Shown here: positions 7,837-17,670 of the stretch, piece by piece
Position numbering within the stretch: the stretch's first letter is position 1
How the letters are laid out: the number at the start of each line of letters is the position of its first letter
Assembly (NCBI GenBank): GCA_017504165.1
Contig: JAFVRR010000006.1
Location: forward strand, 186,001 to 250,000
Origin: Clostridia bacterium
GTDB lineage: Bacteria; Bacillota; Clostridia; Christensenellales; Borkfalkiaceae
Reading direction: 5' to 3'
DNA: 64,000 nucleotides
Translations under genes and position numbers: made by a program
Notes under the pieces: generated by a model
Database searches by the model: none
What the model saw: the letters and a program-made list of their open reading frames with translations, nothing else
Told to the model about the DNA's origin: nothing

Positions 7837-9222
7837 TTATGCGACAATTTTTTGCACCCCGTCTTGCTTTTTTAATTTTTTATGTATAAAATAAGCGACT
7901 ATAAAGTGAGTAATTGCAGTTATAACCCAACTTATCGGATAGGATATATAAAGCACCGTAATATCATTTGGGTAAATTACGCAAACGGTGTACACCCATA
8001 TAATTCTAAGTACAACCGAGCCGAGTAAACTAATAATCATAGATAATATCGATTTACCCATACCGCGATTTACGCCCGAGCCAATATCCATAACGCCGAC
8101 CATAAAGTGCATAGTAGATACGATTGCAAGCCTTTTTAAGCCCCACTCTCTAACGATAGCGCTTTCAGGCTCGTAAATGGAAAGGAAAAAATCTCCAAAA
8201 ATATAAATTCCCCAACCCATAACAAGACCAATAACAGTCACGGATAAAACGGAAGATATGGCAATTTTTGGTATTCTATCATACTTTCTCGCGCCCATAT
8301 TTTGACCAACAAAAGTGAGCGTGCCGTGATAAAATGCGTTCATAACCATATACGTGAACGCCTCTAGACTGTGTGCGGCAGAGTTTCCGCTAATAGCGTC
8401 AGGCCCGTAAGCGTTTATTGAAGATTGAATTACCACGTTAGATATAGCAAAAAGTGAAGATTGAAGACCCGCCGGTAAGCCTATAATGATAATAGAACTA
8501 AGCACGTTTTTACTAAAGCGTACCGTTTTAAAATTAAGGTTGCAATAGTCTTTTCTTCTTATTAAATAAATAATAATAAAAAGCATTGCAAAGTATTGTG
8601 AAACGGTGGTAGCGATACCAACGCCGACTGCGCCCATGCCAAAGCAAAGCACCATTACAAGATTAAATGCTACGTTTATAAGCCCAGACACCGCAAGGAA
8701 AATAAGCGGTCTTTTACTATCGCCCGTAGACCTTACAATTGACGCTAAAAAGTTGTAAATTAAACTTGCGGGCACACCTACGAAATATGCTTGCATATAA
8801 GGCACGGCTTCAGATAAAATTTCATCAGGCGTCTTCATTATAATAAGCAAGTCCTTAGCGAAAATCACCCCAAACGCGCATACGAAAATACCGCAAATTA
8901 ACGAAAATACGATAGACGTATCTATAATAGATTTAATATTGTCAAGCCTTTTAGCGCCCACGTTTCTTGCAACGACGACGCCCGCGCCTACTGAAATACC
9001 GATAAATAGCCCGACAATCATATTGATAAGCGCTGCGCATGCGCCAACCGCGCCCATTGCGTGAGAGCCGTTTTCAGCAAAGTTGCCAACAACTATCATA
9101 TCAGACGCGTTATAGAGCATTTGAAGTAGCCCAGTAAGCATTATAGGTATTGCAAATTTGATAAGTTTTGGCGTTATTTTACCTTCGGTAAAGTCAACTT
9201 TTTGATTTACTATGGCAGACAT
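7837..9222 (-). CDS. MATE family efflux transporter
   Basis: A cation-coupled exporter of 461 residues with about twelve membrane segments in two related halves, the usual MATE architecture. N-terminal motifs such as PIMLTGLLQMLYNASDMI and VGNF are typical of the DinF/NorM-like group common in Clostridia. The start is set at 9222 because GGAGG precedes that ATG by seven bases; the longer frame to 9261 lacks a site. Substrate is unknown. Confidence 0.9.
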   Translation of the reverse strand: MSAIVNQKVDFTEGKITPKLIKFAIPIMLTGLLQMLYNASDMIVVGNFAENGSHAMGAVGACAALINMIVGLFIGISVGAGVVVARNVGAKRLDNIKSIIDTSIVFSLICGIFVCAFGVIFAKDLLIIMKTPDEILSEAVPYMQAYFVGVPASLIYNFLASIVRSTGDSKRPLIFLAVSGLINVAFNLVMVLCFGMGAVGVGIATTVSQYFAMLFIIIYLIRRKDYCNLNFKTVRFSKNVLSSIIIIGLPAGLQSSLFAISNVVIQSSINAYGPDAISGNSAAHSLEAFTYMVMNAFYHGTLTFVGQNMGARKYDRIPKIAISSVLSVTVIGLVMGWGIYIFGDFFLSIYEPESAIVREWGLKRLAIVSTMHFMVGVMDIGSGVNRGMGKSILSMIISLLGSVVLRIIWVYTVCVIYPNDITVLYISYPISWVITAITHFIVAYFIHKKLKKQDGVQKIVA

Positions 9223-9283
9223 ATTAACCTCCAACGAATTCCGTTGATAATTATATATCATTAACTTTTATTTTGCAATAAAT

Positions 9284-10348
9284 TTAACGGGAAAACTTTT
9301 CTTTTTTAAAAGTAAATAAGTTGTATATTACCATTATCAATCCTACTATTCCTATATATCCGCTTATAGGATATAATACGGATATAAGGTTAGCAAAGCC
9401 AAATCTACTTAAAACGAAAGCCAAAATAGAACTTGGAATAATAAGTAAATATTTTTTCTTGTTTAAAAATTCGCTTTTTTGAAAGGCAAATTCCATAACC
9501 GATACCATATGCGAAAGCGCCGAGCCGAACATTCCTATCAATAAAAGTATCGCATAGATATAAAATAGCGGAGTTGAAACGGATTTTGCAATCTCTAGCA
9601 TAGGTAAATCCGTTTTAGCAAAGTCAGTTGCCGAGTATATTGGAAGAAGAACCGAAACGGCAATAATTACTATTACAATACTACAAATAACCATTCCGTT
9701 AAGGGCTGTTTTTTCTTTTTTTATCATATTCCCTAAAGGTCCTAAAACCCCTAAACTACAAAATAGATTATGTACGCAAAATAGTATAAAAGCAACCACA
9801 AAGTTAGGCATTAACGCCGTTTTGCCCGTCACTTCAAGGGTGGAAAAAGTAGGATAACCATACTTATTTAACGCTAAAATACTTATTATAAGAGTAGTTA
9901 CCGTTAAAAAAGGAATAGTCATTGAAAGGGCGTTTGTTATGCCGTTAATACCTAAAAAGGCAACAACTGTAATAATTATTGCAAAAATAATAGAGCCCCA
10001 AAAATTATCTAATTTAAAAGCGCTTTCTATAAGCGAGCCAGCGCCCGCAAACATTATAATTACTACGCCGAAAATAAAGATAATTTCGCTAATTATAAAA
10101 AACCACCTAATCGGCTTAATTTCACGCCTAACAATTAATTTATCAAACTCTTTTTCTTTAGAAATAAAAGCGTATTTTAAAATTAAATAGCCAAGTACCG
10201 CTTGCAAAATTATAGAGAGTACGAAACCGAGCATTCCAAGGTATCCGTAACTTCCAAAAAATTGCCAAAGTTCTTGACCGGATAAAATCCCTGCCCCAAC
10301 TATACAACCTGCGTAAGTAAAGGCAACTTTAAAAGAATTAACCTTCAT
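9284..10348 (-). CDS. YkvI-like membrane protein (APC-superfamily transporter)
   Basis: A 354-residue protein with roughly ten membrane segments. The N-terminal AGCIVGAGILSGQE motif is of the amino acid/spore-germination transporter type and matches the YkvI family of Bacillota. Substrate is unknown. Its ATG abuts the stop of the DUF1292 gene (10349), so it is transcribed with ruvX and that gene. Confidence 0.75.
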   Translation of the reverse strand: MKVNSFKVAFTYAGCIVGAGILSGQELWQFFGSYGYLGMLGFVLSIILQAVLGYLILKYAFISKEKEFDKLIVRREIKPIRWFFIISEIIFIFGVVIIMFAGAGSLIESAFKLDNFWGSIIFAIIITVVAFLGINGITNALSMTIPFLTVTTLIISILALNKYGYPTFSTLEVTGKTALMPNFVVAFILFCVHNLFCSLGVLGPLGNMIKKEKTALNGMVICSIVIVIIAVSVLLPIYSATDFAKTDLPMLEIAKSVSTPLFYIYAILLLIGMFGSALSHMVSVMEFAFQKSEFLNKKKYLLIIPSSILAFVLSRFGFANLISVLYPISGYIGIVGLIMVIYNLFTFKKEKFSR

Positions 10349-10720
10349 TTAGTTTAAGTTCTCCTTGTCTTCAATATACTCACCTTTAAACCTTGCGGTA
10401 AATTCAAGAAATAATTCATCAACTAAATTATCGTCTTCAATTTCAATAAGTTCTAAATTCTCTTCGTCAATTTGAAAAACTAATACTTGATTTGTTTCTA
10501 TCCCCTCAATTTCTTCAGCAGGAGTAAAGAAAGCGTAAGTTAATCCGTTATAGTTTATTTTGCCTATTTGATAATATTCGCTAACTGTACCGTCGTCGTT
10601 ACTAATTTCTACAAGTTCTTGTTCTAAAATATCGCTTTCGTTAAACCCGTCAAGTTCGCTAAGTTCGTCAATATCGTCAAGTTCAGTATATTCGCTAAAC
10701 TTTTTAAAATCTTTATCCAT
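10349..10720 (-). CDS. DUF1292 family protein
   Basis: A 123-residue, very acidic protein with a DGTVSEYYQIGKINYNGLTY segment and repeated short beta strands, as in DUF1292 (YrzB) proteins. Function is unknown. In many Bacillota the gene follows ruvX, and here it lies ten bases downstream of it, which supports the assignment. Confidence 0.85.
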   Translation of the reverse strand: MDKDFKKFSEYTELDDIDELSELDGFNESDILEQELVEISNDDGTVSEYYQIGKINYNGLTYAFFTPAEEIEGIETNQVLVFQIDEENLELIEIEDDNLVDELFLEFTARFKGEYIEDKENLN

Positions 10721-10729
10721 ATTACACCT

Positions 10730-11152
10730 TTAATTTTGCTTATTTTTTTGCTTTAGCATATACGTTTCAAGTATATACGACGCCGCGACTTTATCTATAA
10801 CCGCCTTTCTGTCTTGACGGCGCATATCCGCCTCTAAAAGCAACCTTTTCGCCTCTAGGGTGGTAAACCTTTCGTCTTCGGTAACAATCGTTATATCGGT
10901 ATTTTTTCTAAGTTCTTCAATAAAACTTTCCGTCTTTAAAGTTTGTTCGCTTTTAGACCCGTCGAAATTAAGCGGAAGACCGCACACGATAACGTCTGCA
11001 TACCTATCTTTCGCAATTTTTACAAGATATTCTATATCTTTTTTGAAGTTTTTGCGGTAATAAGTTTCAAGTGGTAAAGCCATTTCGCCAAACGGGTCGG
11101 AAACGGCTATACCTATTCTTTTATCACCTATATCAAATGCAATATATTTCAT
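10730..11152 (-). CDS. ruvX: RuvX/YqgF family putative Holliday-junction resolvase
   Basis: A 140-residue RNase H-fold protein. AFDIGDKRIGIAVSDPFG near residue 5 is the family signature, with a VCGLPLNFDG motif in the middle and EDERFTTLEA later. Members act in processing of pre-16S rRNA 5' ends and were first described as resolvase-like. Length and gene order (ruvX followed by DUF1292) are canonical. AAGGAA lies before the ATG. Confidence 0.93.
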   Translation of the reverse strand: MKYIAFDIGDKRIGIAVSDPFGEMALPLETYYRKNFKKDIEYLVKIAKDRYADVIVCGLPLNFDGSKSEQTLKTESFIEELRKNTDITIVTEDERFTTLEAKRLLLEADMRRQDRKAVIDKVAASYILETYMLKQKNKQN

Positions 11153-11204
11153 AATAATTCCTTTTTTTTACTTAAAATACTTTTAAAGTCATAGTTGCGA
11201 ACAA

Positions 11205-11470
11205 GTCAATGCTCTTAACTCATTAAATCTTACACCAACCTAAATATAGTGATTTTTAAAGCACTAATAACGAGTTAAGCGAGGCTCACACTTGTTAAAC
11301 TTTACTTTAGCTAATTTAAAGTACTATTTAAAGCACTAATAACGAGCAGTTCAAGGCTCGCGAAGGTTTTGGGATGAGATTAACCTTGTTGGTTATCGAA
11401 GTCCAAAGCCAAAGCAGTTAACGCAGAAATGCGAAGATTATAGGGCTTTAAACGCATAAATTCGACAAAA
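11205..11470. other. Structured intergenic region with internal 20-bp repeat
   Basis: A 358-base gap (11153-11510) between ruvX and a small gene. TTTAAAGCACTAATAACGAG occurs exactly at 11255-11274 and 11327-11346, each followed by a GGCTC-containing stretch. CTTAACTC (11213-11220) can pair with GAGTTAAG (11273-11280), and there are several smaller hairpins (AAGGTT/AACCTT, CGCA/TGCG). No reading frame of interest. It could be a non-coding RNA on either strand, but I do not recognise 6S, SRP, RNase P or tmRNA. Confidence 0.4.
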
Positions 11471-11510
11471 ATCCCCATACTTATCTCGACTAATAGTCAA
11501 AGGAGATAAT

Positions 11511-11690
11511 ATGGACGGAAAATTTTTTTGTATCGGCCTTGCGCTTGGTATGGTTGGCGGTGCTTTAATCGTTGCTAATTCAAATAGAGTTAGAAACGCG
11601 GTTAAAAATAGCCAACAGCAAATACTTGATAAAGCCGAAGAACTTTCTAAAGAGTGTTGCCAAGACAAAAAGCCAAAAGAAAAAGAATAA
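11511..11690 (+). CDS. Small membrane-anchored protein, 59 residues
   Basis: A strong AAGGAG site lies seven bases before the ATG. The product has an N-terminal hydrophobic, glycine-rich segment (CIGLALGMVGGALIVA, about residues 7-22), then a polar helix and a Cys-Cys-Lys-rich charged tail. This is a YtxH-like layout: one membrane anchor plus a cytosolic coiled coil. Function is unknown. A terminator follows ten bases downstream, which supports a real single-gene unit. Confidence 0.7.
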   Translation: MDGKFFCIGLALGMVGGALIVANSNRVRNAVKNSQQQILDKAEELSKECCQDKKPKEKE

Positions 11691-11699
11691 TCTTTTTTA

Positions 11700-11721
11700 A
11701 AAACGCCTTTAAAGGCGTTTT
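11700..11721. terminator. Bidirectional terminator
   Basis: Palindrome AAAACGCCTTT/AAAGGCGTTTT flanked by A and T tracts, between the small gene (+) and the cysteine desulfurase gene (-). Confidence 0.85.
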
Positions 11722-11725
11722 TATT

Positions 11726-12847
11726 TTATTCTTCTATTAAATTTTTAATAATACTTATTACTTTATCAACTTCTTCGTAAGTGTTTTCTTTACCAAAGGT
11801 AAACCTAATTGAAGACTTGGCGTCAATAGAAGTAAGCCCCATTTCCGTTAAAACGTGCGACGGGTCGATAGAGCCTGCCGAACAAGCCGCGCCAAGCGAC
11901 GCGCAAACGCCCATAATGTCAAGTTTATATAGAAGTCTTTCGCCGTTTATCCCCTTAAATAAGATATTCGCGTTATTAGGTAGCCTATTTTCTCTATCGC
12001 CGTTAAGTTTGAAATTGCCGTTTAAACTTAAAACTTTATCGATAAAATAGTTCCTTAAATTAGTTATATATTCGCTATCTTTTTTGAGAGTTTCTCTGTT
12101 GTATTTAAGCGCGTATGCAAGCCCGATTGCGCCCGCAACGTTACTTGTGCCACCGCGTTTTTCCCTTTCTTGATGACCGCCCGTTATGATACCGCCGATT
12201 TGCGCGCCGTTTTTAATATAAACTGCGCCTACCCCTTTAGGTCCGTTAAACTTGTGCGCGGAAAATGAAAGCATATCTACGCCCAAATCTTTAACGTCAA
12301 TTTCCATTGCGCCCATTGCTTGAACGGCGTCGGTAAAAAAGTTTGCGCCTTTTAAATGGGCGTTATAACAAACTTCTTTAATGGGCTCGATACTTCCTAC
12401 TTCGTTGTTTGCCATCATAAGCGATACGAGATAGGTATTTTCATCAATACTTTCTAAATAGTCGTTAGGATTTACTAGCCCCAAACTATTAGGTTTTATT
12501 TTTACAACTTCAACGCCCTTTAATTCGCTAGCCGTTTTGAGCATTGCGGAATGTTCTATTGAAGATATAACTATTTTATTTTTCTCTCCGCGTTTTTTAG
12601 TAAAGCCGTTAAGGGCGAAATTATCCCCTTCGGTACCGCCCGAAGTAAAATAAATTTCGTTAAAGTCGGCGTTTAATATATCCGCGACGATTCCCCTTGC
12701 CTCGTCTAACCCCTTTACTGCGTTTCTACCAATTCCGTGTACGGAATTAGCGTTGCCGTAATTTTCCTTTAGGTACGGGAGCATTTTCTCTAGCACCCTA
12801 CCGTCAAGTTTAGTGGTTGAGGCGTGGTCTAAATAAATATAATCCAT
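11726..12847 (-). CDS. Cysteine desulfurase (NifS/IscS-like)
   Basis: A PLP enzyme that takes sulfur from cysteine for Fe-S clusters or tRNA thiolation. The 373-residue protein begins with YLDHASTTKLD and has TSGGTEGDN, the PLP lysine in SFSAHKFNGPKG near residue 200, and the active-site cysteine loop GAACSAGS near 330. No iscU or thiI lies beside it here, so the sulfur acceptor is unknown. The sequence is complete and looks catalytically competent. Confidence 0.92.
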   Translation of the reverse strand: MDYIYLDHASTTKLDGRVLEKMLPYLKENYGNANSVHGIGRNAVKGLDEARGIVADILNADFNEIYFTSGGTEGDNFALNGFTKKRGEKNKIVISSIEHSAMLKTASELKGVEVVKIKPNSLGLVNPNDYLESIDENTYLVSLMMANNEVGSIEPIKEVCYNAHLKGANFFTDAVQAMGAMEIDVKDLGVDMLSFSAHKFNGPKGVGAVYIKNGAQIGGIITGGHQEREKRGGTSNVAGAIGLAYALKYNRETLKKDSEYITNLRNYFIDKVLSLNGNFKLNGDRENRLPNNANILFKGINGERLLYKLDIMGVCASLGAACSAGSIDPSHVLTEMGLTSIDAKSSIRFTFGKENTYEEVDKVISIIKNLIEE

Positions 12848-12861
12848 ATAAACTCCTAATA

Positions 12862-15843
12862 TTAAGGCTCTCTTATAAGTTTAACAGGTTTTTCTTTAGA
12901 AATTTTAATAATAGGTAAAAGTGAAGATACCGTTGCCGTTACGATACTTGCAATCATAATGATTATAACTTGTCTAGAGCCGTATAAAGCAAAGTCAATT
13001 GCAAGGTCCATAATATTTCTTATATACATATTTACGAAAATACAGCCAACCCCCGCAACGACAGATGCAAGCACGCCGTTAATTAAAGAGATAATTAAAC
13101 TTTCGGTCATAAACATTAAGAATATGTCTTTACTGCCCGAGCCAAGCGCACGGAGTACGCCGATTGATTGCTTTTTAGCAACGATACTTGCAGAAATATA
13201 GTTATAGAGCATAAATATAGAGAATACCGCTAAGATAATTGCAATGTATAAGAAAAGGTTTGCAAATTGCATTATCATTTCCCCACCTTCGTTAATAAGG
13301 TTAAGGATAGTATTTCCATACCAAACGAGCCTTATTTTACCGCTAGTCATCATAGTTGCTAAAGATTTAGTTGCTTTTCTACTATCGTTAATAGGCGCAA
13401 TTGCCCTACCGTAAACACCTTGATTTGGGTTAACGCCGATACTTTCTAAGCCTTTAGTATTTAACGCAACCGGATAAGTTACTGAAATTGAAGTTGGCTT
13501 ATTGATATCGGTATCAACGCCCATATATACACCTACTACTTTAAACTCTTTAGTTTTATCTTCATTGATAGTAAGCGTTAATGTTTTAATATGGTCTTCA
13601 ACTTGACAACCTGGCGTTTTGATAATTAATTTAATTCTATTGATATAATTTTTGATATTGTCTTTTACTTCTTTTGTCGCAGTTATAAAGTGGTCTTTTA
13701 CAAGCGCGTTTTTATAAATTTCTAAAATAGCGGAATCGCCTGCAGCGTAAGTATAGGCAAAATCGCTTTCGTATTTATATAACTCGTCTAAATATGCAAG
13801 GTTAACTAAAACTTCGTCGTCCGCTAAAGAGATATTTTCATTTCTATCTTCGTCAAACATTACGATTTTAGAAGTATCAATGTCTTTTACGTTATAGAAT
13901 TTATTTTCCCTAGTACCAATTCTAAGTTCGTAAGATTTAGTACCGTCGCCAAAGTCAAATTTATACGCGGTATTTTGTGCGTAACATCCTGCAATACGTT
14001 GTTTTTCTACGTGGTTTACCGTTTTATTAGTTCTATAATAATCGGTAAAGCCTTCGCCTACGATAAAGTTAGTAAATAAACCTGAATTTAAATAAGTTTT
14101 AAAGTCGTTTCCTAAAGAGTTATTTGGCATTTTAGGAATAGTCTTTAACTCGTCGTACTTAGATAAGATATCGCCAGTATCGTAAACGCCAGTTATAAAA
14201 TAGTTTACGTTATTTACCTTAATTTGACTGCCGATTAAAAGTTCGGGCTTTAATAAGTTAGGGTCTAAATTACCGCCGTTCCAATATAAAATACTTTCTG
14301 CTAAATACTTACTGATTGCAACTTCCCTATCGTTTGCAACGCCAGACTTTTCATCGTAATAGAATTTTGGTAAATTGCCCGCAACAAGGCGTAAATTAAA
14401 ACCGTTTTTATCTATAACTTTAGCGTATTCAACTTCGTCTATCGTGTGGTATTCAATTTCGCTTTCTTTAAATTCAACGAAACCAGTTACTTGCGGAATA
14501 TAGTAAAGAGCGCCTACGCTAGTTGAAATAGTTTTACCAACTTCAAGTTTTAATTCGTTACCGTCAACGTCGGTAATATTAGTAATTTGATAGAAATTGT
14601 TATAATCTGCTGGATAGGCATCCGCTAAATCGTATACTGGGCGGAAATTATAGCCCGTTTCTTCTGATAGTTTTTTAATTTCTTCTTCGGTAAACTTTAC
14701 AAGGTTTACGTTTGAGTTTGAACCGTTGTAGTAGTACGGCGAAGAAACGTCGTATTCTTGATAAACGGAAACGCCTTGATAATCGCTAGTTTTAAGTATG
14801 TTTTGAATAGCCCTAGCGTCTTTATACGATGCAATGGTATCAAATAAACCGAACACCGCAAACGCTACAACCGATAAAATGATAGTGAAAATAAGTCTAC
14901 CTGGTTTTATTCCTAAAGACTTTATGCCAAGTTCTGCGGCGCTTGTAAACTTCATTTTACTGTTTATAAGTTTAACTTGACCTTCTTCTTTAATATCTTT
15001 AACTTCTTTAGTTTTTTGCTTTTGTCTAACGATAACCTTTTCGGTAAAGTTGATTTTTTTCTTTTCTCTTATCGCCTTTAAAAGTTCTTCCGTTTCGTTA
15101 AAGTTTAAGTTAGCGCCCGCTTTTACCGTTAACGCTAGTTCGTCGGCGTGCAAATTGCCCCTAATTTCAGTATCGGTAAGCGTTACGTCTTCAACAATTT
15201 GACCGTCGACGATACGAATAATTCTGTCGGCAAACTTTTCGGCAAGTTCAAGGTCGTGCGATACGACGATTACGAGTTTATCTTTAGAAAGTTTTTTAAG
15301 CGTTTCTACTACTTGAATACCAGTAACGCTATCAAGAGCGCCCGTAGGCTCGTCCGCCATAATGATTTTAGGGTCTTTAACGAGTGACCTAACTATTGCC
15401 ACCCTTTGTTTTTGACCGCCCGAAAGTTCTGATATTTTACGGTTTTCTAAACCTGCAATATCAAACTCTGCCATAAGTTCGCTAATTCTTTCTTTAGTGG
15501 TTTCCTTACCTTGTAACTCGTTTGCAATTTTGATATTCTTTTCTACCGTATAGTCTGGAAGTAAGTTATATTCTTGGAAAATAAAGCCCACGAAAGTGTT
15601 TCTATAACTGTCGTAATCGGAATCGGTAAAGGTAGAGAAGTTCTTACCGTCAATGATAATTTCACCGCTATCGAATCCGTCAAGACCGCCTACAACGTTT
15701 AAAAGAGTAGTCTTACCACTACCGCTTTTACCGTTTATGAAAATCATACCGTGATCGGGAAATTCTACCGTTATGCCGTCCATTGCGGCAACGTCACCTG
15801 CTTTTGTGGTATAAATCTTTTTTACGTCAATAAGTTTTAACAT
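12862..15843 (-). CDS. ABC transporter with fused ATPase and FtsX-like permease (MacB type)
   Basis: A 993-residue fusion. The N-terminal ABC domain has NGKSGSGKTTLLN near residue 38, LSGGQKQRVA near 140 and MADEPTGALDS near 164, all typical of the MacB/LolD class. A charged linker leads to one membrane segment, a large extracytoplasmic region of about 450 residues, and three C-terminal membrane segments of the FtsX type. Such proteins use ATP for mechanical work on extracytoplasmic substrates: peptides, lipoproteins or antibiotics. It lies 14 bases upstream of the desulfurase gene, probably as one transcript. Confidence 0.9.
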   Translation of the reverse strand: MLKLIDVKKIYTTKAGDVAAMDGITVEFPDHGMIFINGKSGSGKTTLLNVVGGLDGFDSGEIIIDGKNFSTFTDSDYDSYRNTFVGFIFQEYNLLPDYTVEKNIKIANELQGKETTKERISELMAEFDIAGLENRKISELSGGQKQRVAIVRSLVKDPKIIMADEPTGALDSVTGIQVVETLKKLSKDKLVIVVSHDLELAEKFADRIIRIVDGQIVEDVTLTDTEIRGNLHADELALTVKAGANLNFNETEELLKAIREKKKINFTEKVIVRQKQKTKEVKDIKEEGQVKLINSKMKFTSAAELGIKSLGIKPGRLIFTIILSVVAFAVFGLFDTIASYKDARAIQNILKTSDYQGVSVYQEYDVSSPYYYNGSNSNVNLVKFTEEEIKKLSEETGYNFRPVYDLADAYPADYNNFYQITNITDVDGNELKLEVGKTISTSVGALYYIPQVTGFVEFKESEIEYHTIDEVEYAKVIDKNGFNLRLVAGNLPKFYYDEKSGVANDREVAISKYLAESILYWNGGNLDPNLLKPELLIGSQIKVNNVNYFITGVYDTGDILSKYDELKTIPKMPNNSLGNDFKTYLNSGLFTNFIVGEGFTDYYRTNKTVNHVEKQRIAGCYAQNTAYKFDFGDGTKSYELRIGTRENKFYNVKDIDTSKIVMFDEDRNENISLADDEVLVNLAYLDELYKYESDFAYTYAAGDSAILEIYKNALVKDHFITATKEVKDNIKNYINRIKLIIKTPGCQVEDHIKTLTLTINEDKTKEFKVVGVYMGVDTDINKPTSISVTYPVALNTKGLESIGVNPNQGVYGRAIAPINDSRKATKSLATMMTSGKIRLVWYGNTILNLINEGGEMIMQFANLFLYIAIILAVFSIFMLYNYISASIVAKKQSIGVLRALGSGSKDIFLMFMTESLIISLINGVLASVVAGVGCIFVNMYIRNIMDLAIDFALYGSRQVIIIMIASIVTATVSSLLPIIKISKEKPVKLIREP

Positions 15844-15951
15844 TTTGCCCTCTTATAGCGCTATAAAATAAATTTATATAATAAATTTGAAACGCTTTTT
15901 TTATTCTACCATATAACCGTGTGTTTTGGCAATTATTTTTATATAAAAAAA

Positions 15952-15976
15952 TAACGGCTTATATTAAATAAACCGC
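15952..15976 (-). terminator. Terminator after the coiled-coil DNA-binding-like gene
   Basis: On the minus strand a 10-bp stem with two G-U pairs is followed by a run of seven T, about 12 bases after the stop of the 15988 gene. Confidence 0.65.
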
Positions 15977-15987
15977 TAAAATTTATG

Positions 15988-16665
15988 TTAAATAACGTCA
16001 ATTCCGTCGTTTTTTAAAAAATAGTTAAAATCAAGGTTTTTATCTTTTATATTTTTCTTAAATATTTCCCTTAATTTGTCATTCTCTTTTTTAAGAATAG
16101 AATTCTTTTCAAGTAAACTTTCGTTTTCTTCTTTTAGACTTTTAAAAAGTCTTTTTAAAAGGTTGTCTATTTCGCTTTCTAGTTTAATATATTCGCCCGT
16201 TTCCCTTTCCGTTTTGTAAGGGTTTACGGTGTTGCCGTTTTTATCGGTGATTTTAGACGCGACGTTTAAGACTAGTTCTCTATTGTTTTTAAGTAAATTT
16301 CTATACTTGTTTTGATAGCGTAGCGCCAACTTTTCGTTACCGTTTGCAAGCGAAGAAATTACACTTCTAACGGACTTTCCATCCGCAACGCCACGCAAAA
16401 TAATTTGCAATAATTCTTCAGATTCACGCTCGTTAAACTCTAGAATAAAATTGGGAAACATCTCTTTAGTGACGCCTAGTTTTTCCCTTAATTTATCATT
16501 AGTTTTACACTCTTTTAAGGTTTTGTAATAAAAGTTTCTAACACTTCCTTGCGCTCTACCGGAAACTAAAGCGTACTGTTTAAAAACGCTCGTTAGTCCC
16601 CTATTATCATTTTCTTTAACCGCGCTAATTAACTTTTTTAATTCGCTTTCTTTAAATCCTTTCAT
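15988..16665 (-). CDS. Putative DNA-binding protein with C-terminal coiled coil
   Basis: A 225-residue, lysine-rich protein. The N-terminal half has two Myb/SANT-like helical units; a GRAQGSVRNFYY segment (about 52-63) looks like a recognition helix. The region from about 155 to 215 is a heptad coiled coil. Such a layout resembles the RsfA-type prespore regulators of Bacillota, but the match is by shape only. It has its own AAAGGAG site and is divergent from the 16757 gene, which it might regulate. Function is not established. Confidence 0.5.
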   Translation of the reverse strand: MKGFKESELKKLISAVKENDNRGLTSVFKQYALVSGRAQGSVRNFYYKTLKECKTNDKLREKLGVTKEMFPNFILEFNERESEELLQIILRGVADGKSVRSVISSLANGNEKLALRYQNKYRNLLKNNRELVLNVASKITDKNGNTVNPYKTERETGEYIKLESEIDNLLKRLFKSLKEENESLLEKNSILKKENDKLREIFKKNIKDKNLDFNYFLKNDGIDVI

Positions 16666-16756
16666 ATTTAACTCCTTTAATGATAGTATAAATAGATTAT
16701 TAACAAACTTTTAAAGTTTTATACATAGTTAAAGGTAGTTAAAAATACAATAAAAT

Positions 16757-17638
16757 ATGGCTATTATTTTTTATTCCGAAACGCCTTGCTATATTAAAAT
16801 TGACGGTAATTATTTAGGCAAAGTTACTAAAAACCCTAGAATTTTAAATGATATAGAGAAGGAAAGTTTTTTAACTTTTATACCTTTGTTAAATGGCTTT
16901 CACTCAATAGAAACGACTTTATTAGACGCTTTTAATTTAAAGGTTTTCAACCTTTTTAGTGATACTATTATTATCCCCGTTTTTGAAAAAAAGAGAAATT
17001 TAGTATATAAACTAATTTACCAAAAAAACTTTAATATAAGTAGCGGAAATTTGCTTGTAACCGTTATTCAAGACGGCTCTTTTAAGTTTTATTTAGACGG
17101 CAAAATCAGTTATTTAGACGAACTTCCTTTTAACGTAGAAAATATTGAAGTAAAAGAAATTAACAACGTGGTTTTTATTATATTTTACGGTATAAAAACT
17201 ATAATTTTTGCATTTGATATAAACGCTAATAAACTAATTTATAAAAACTTTTTAAACGACTTTAACGTTGCAGATTGTTTTACGACTATAACCCGCTATA
17301 ATACCTTAATACCTATAAATATTATAGAAAAATACGACTATAATTTTAACCTATTATCTAAAGAGTTTGAATACCTTAAAAAACCGCACGAAATAAATAG
17401 TAAACTACTTAGCGTTGCCTTTTTTGAACTTGTTGCGCTAAGCGCCGACGTTAAATTTTTACTCTCTAACGATTTAAAAGCCCGCGAAAAAGAAATTTAC
17501 GAATTTATAGGAAAGCCGATAGCCGTTTTCCCTTATTATAAAGATATATCTAAAGCGGTTGTAATTTTAAACGACAGGGCTAGCGTTTATAGTCTTACCT
17601 TTTTAGGTGGAGTTATATCAAATATTTTAGAAGAGTAA
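16757..17638 (+). CDS. Hypothetical protein, 293 residues
   Basis: Not recognised. The sequence is rich in Ile, Phe, Asn and Lys with no signal peptide or membrane segment. The N-terminus (YIKIDGNYLGKV) is weakly reminiscent of PEGA-like beta domains, and the middle looks like repeated beta strands. No clear Shine-Dalgarno site precedes the ATG; TACAAT lies five bases upstream (16746-16751) and could be a -10 box for a leaderless transcript, but I see no good -35. It is a single-gene unit closed by a strong terminator. Confidence 0.6.
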   Translation: MAIIFYSETPCYIKIDGNYLGKVTKNPRILNDIEKESFLTFIPLLNGFHSIETTLLDAFNLKVFNLFSDTIIIPVFEKKRNLVYKLIYQKNFNISSGNLLVTVIQDGSFKFYLDGKISYLDELPFNVENIEVKEINNVVFIIFYGIKTIIFAFDINANKLIYKNFLNDFNVADCFTTITRYNTLIPINIIEKYDYNFNLLSKEFEYLKKPHEINSKLLSVAFFELVALSADVKFLLSNDLKAREKEIYEFIGKPIAVFPYYKDISKAVVILNDRASVYSLTFLGGVISNILEE

Positions 17639-17640
17639 AA

Positions 17641-17662
17641 AAACCGCGTTTTAACGCGGTTT
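17641..17662. terminator. Bidirectional terminator
   Basis: A 10-bp stem AAACCGCGTT/AACGCGGTTT with A and T tracts between the convergent 16757 gene and the HAD gene. Confidence 0.85.
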
Positions 17663-17670
17663 TTTAATAT

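Noticed and set aside
11205..11470. 6S RNA, RNase P RNA, SRP RNA or tmRNA
   Set aside because: None of the conserved core sequences of these RNAs could be found on either strand.
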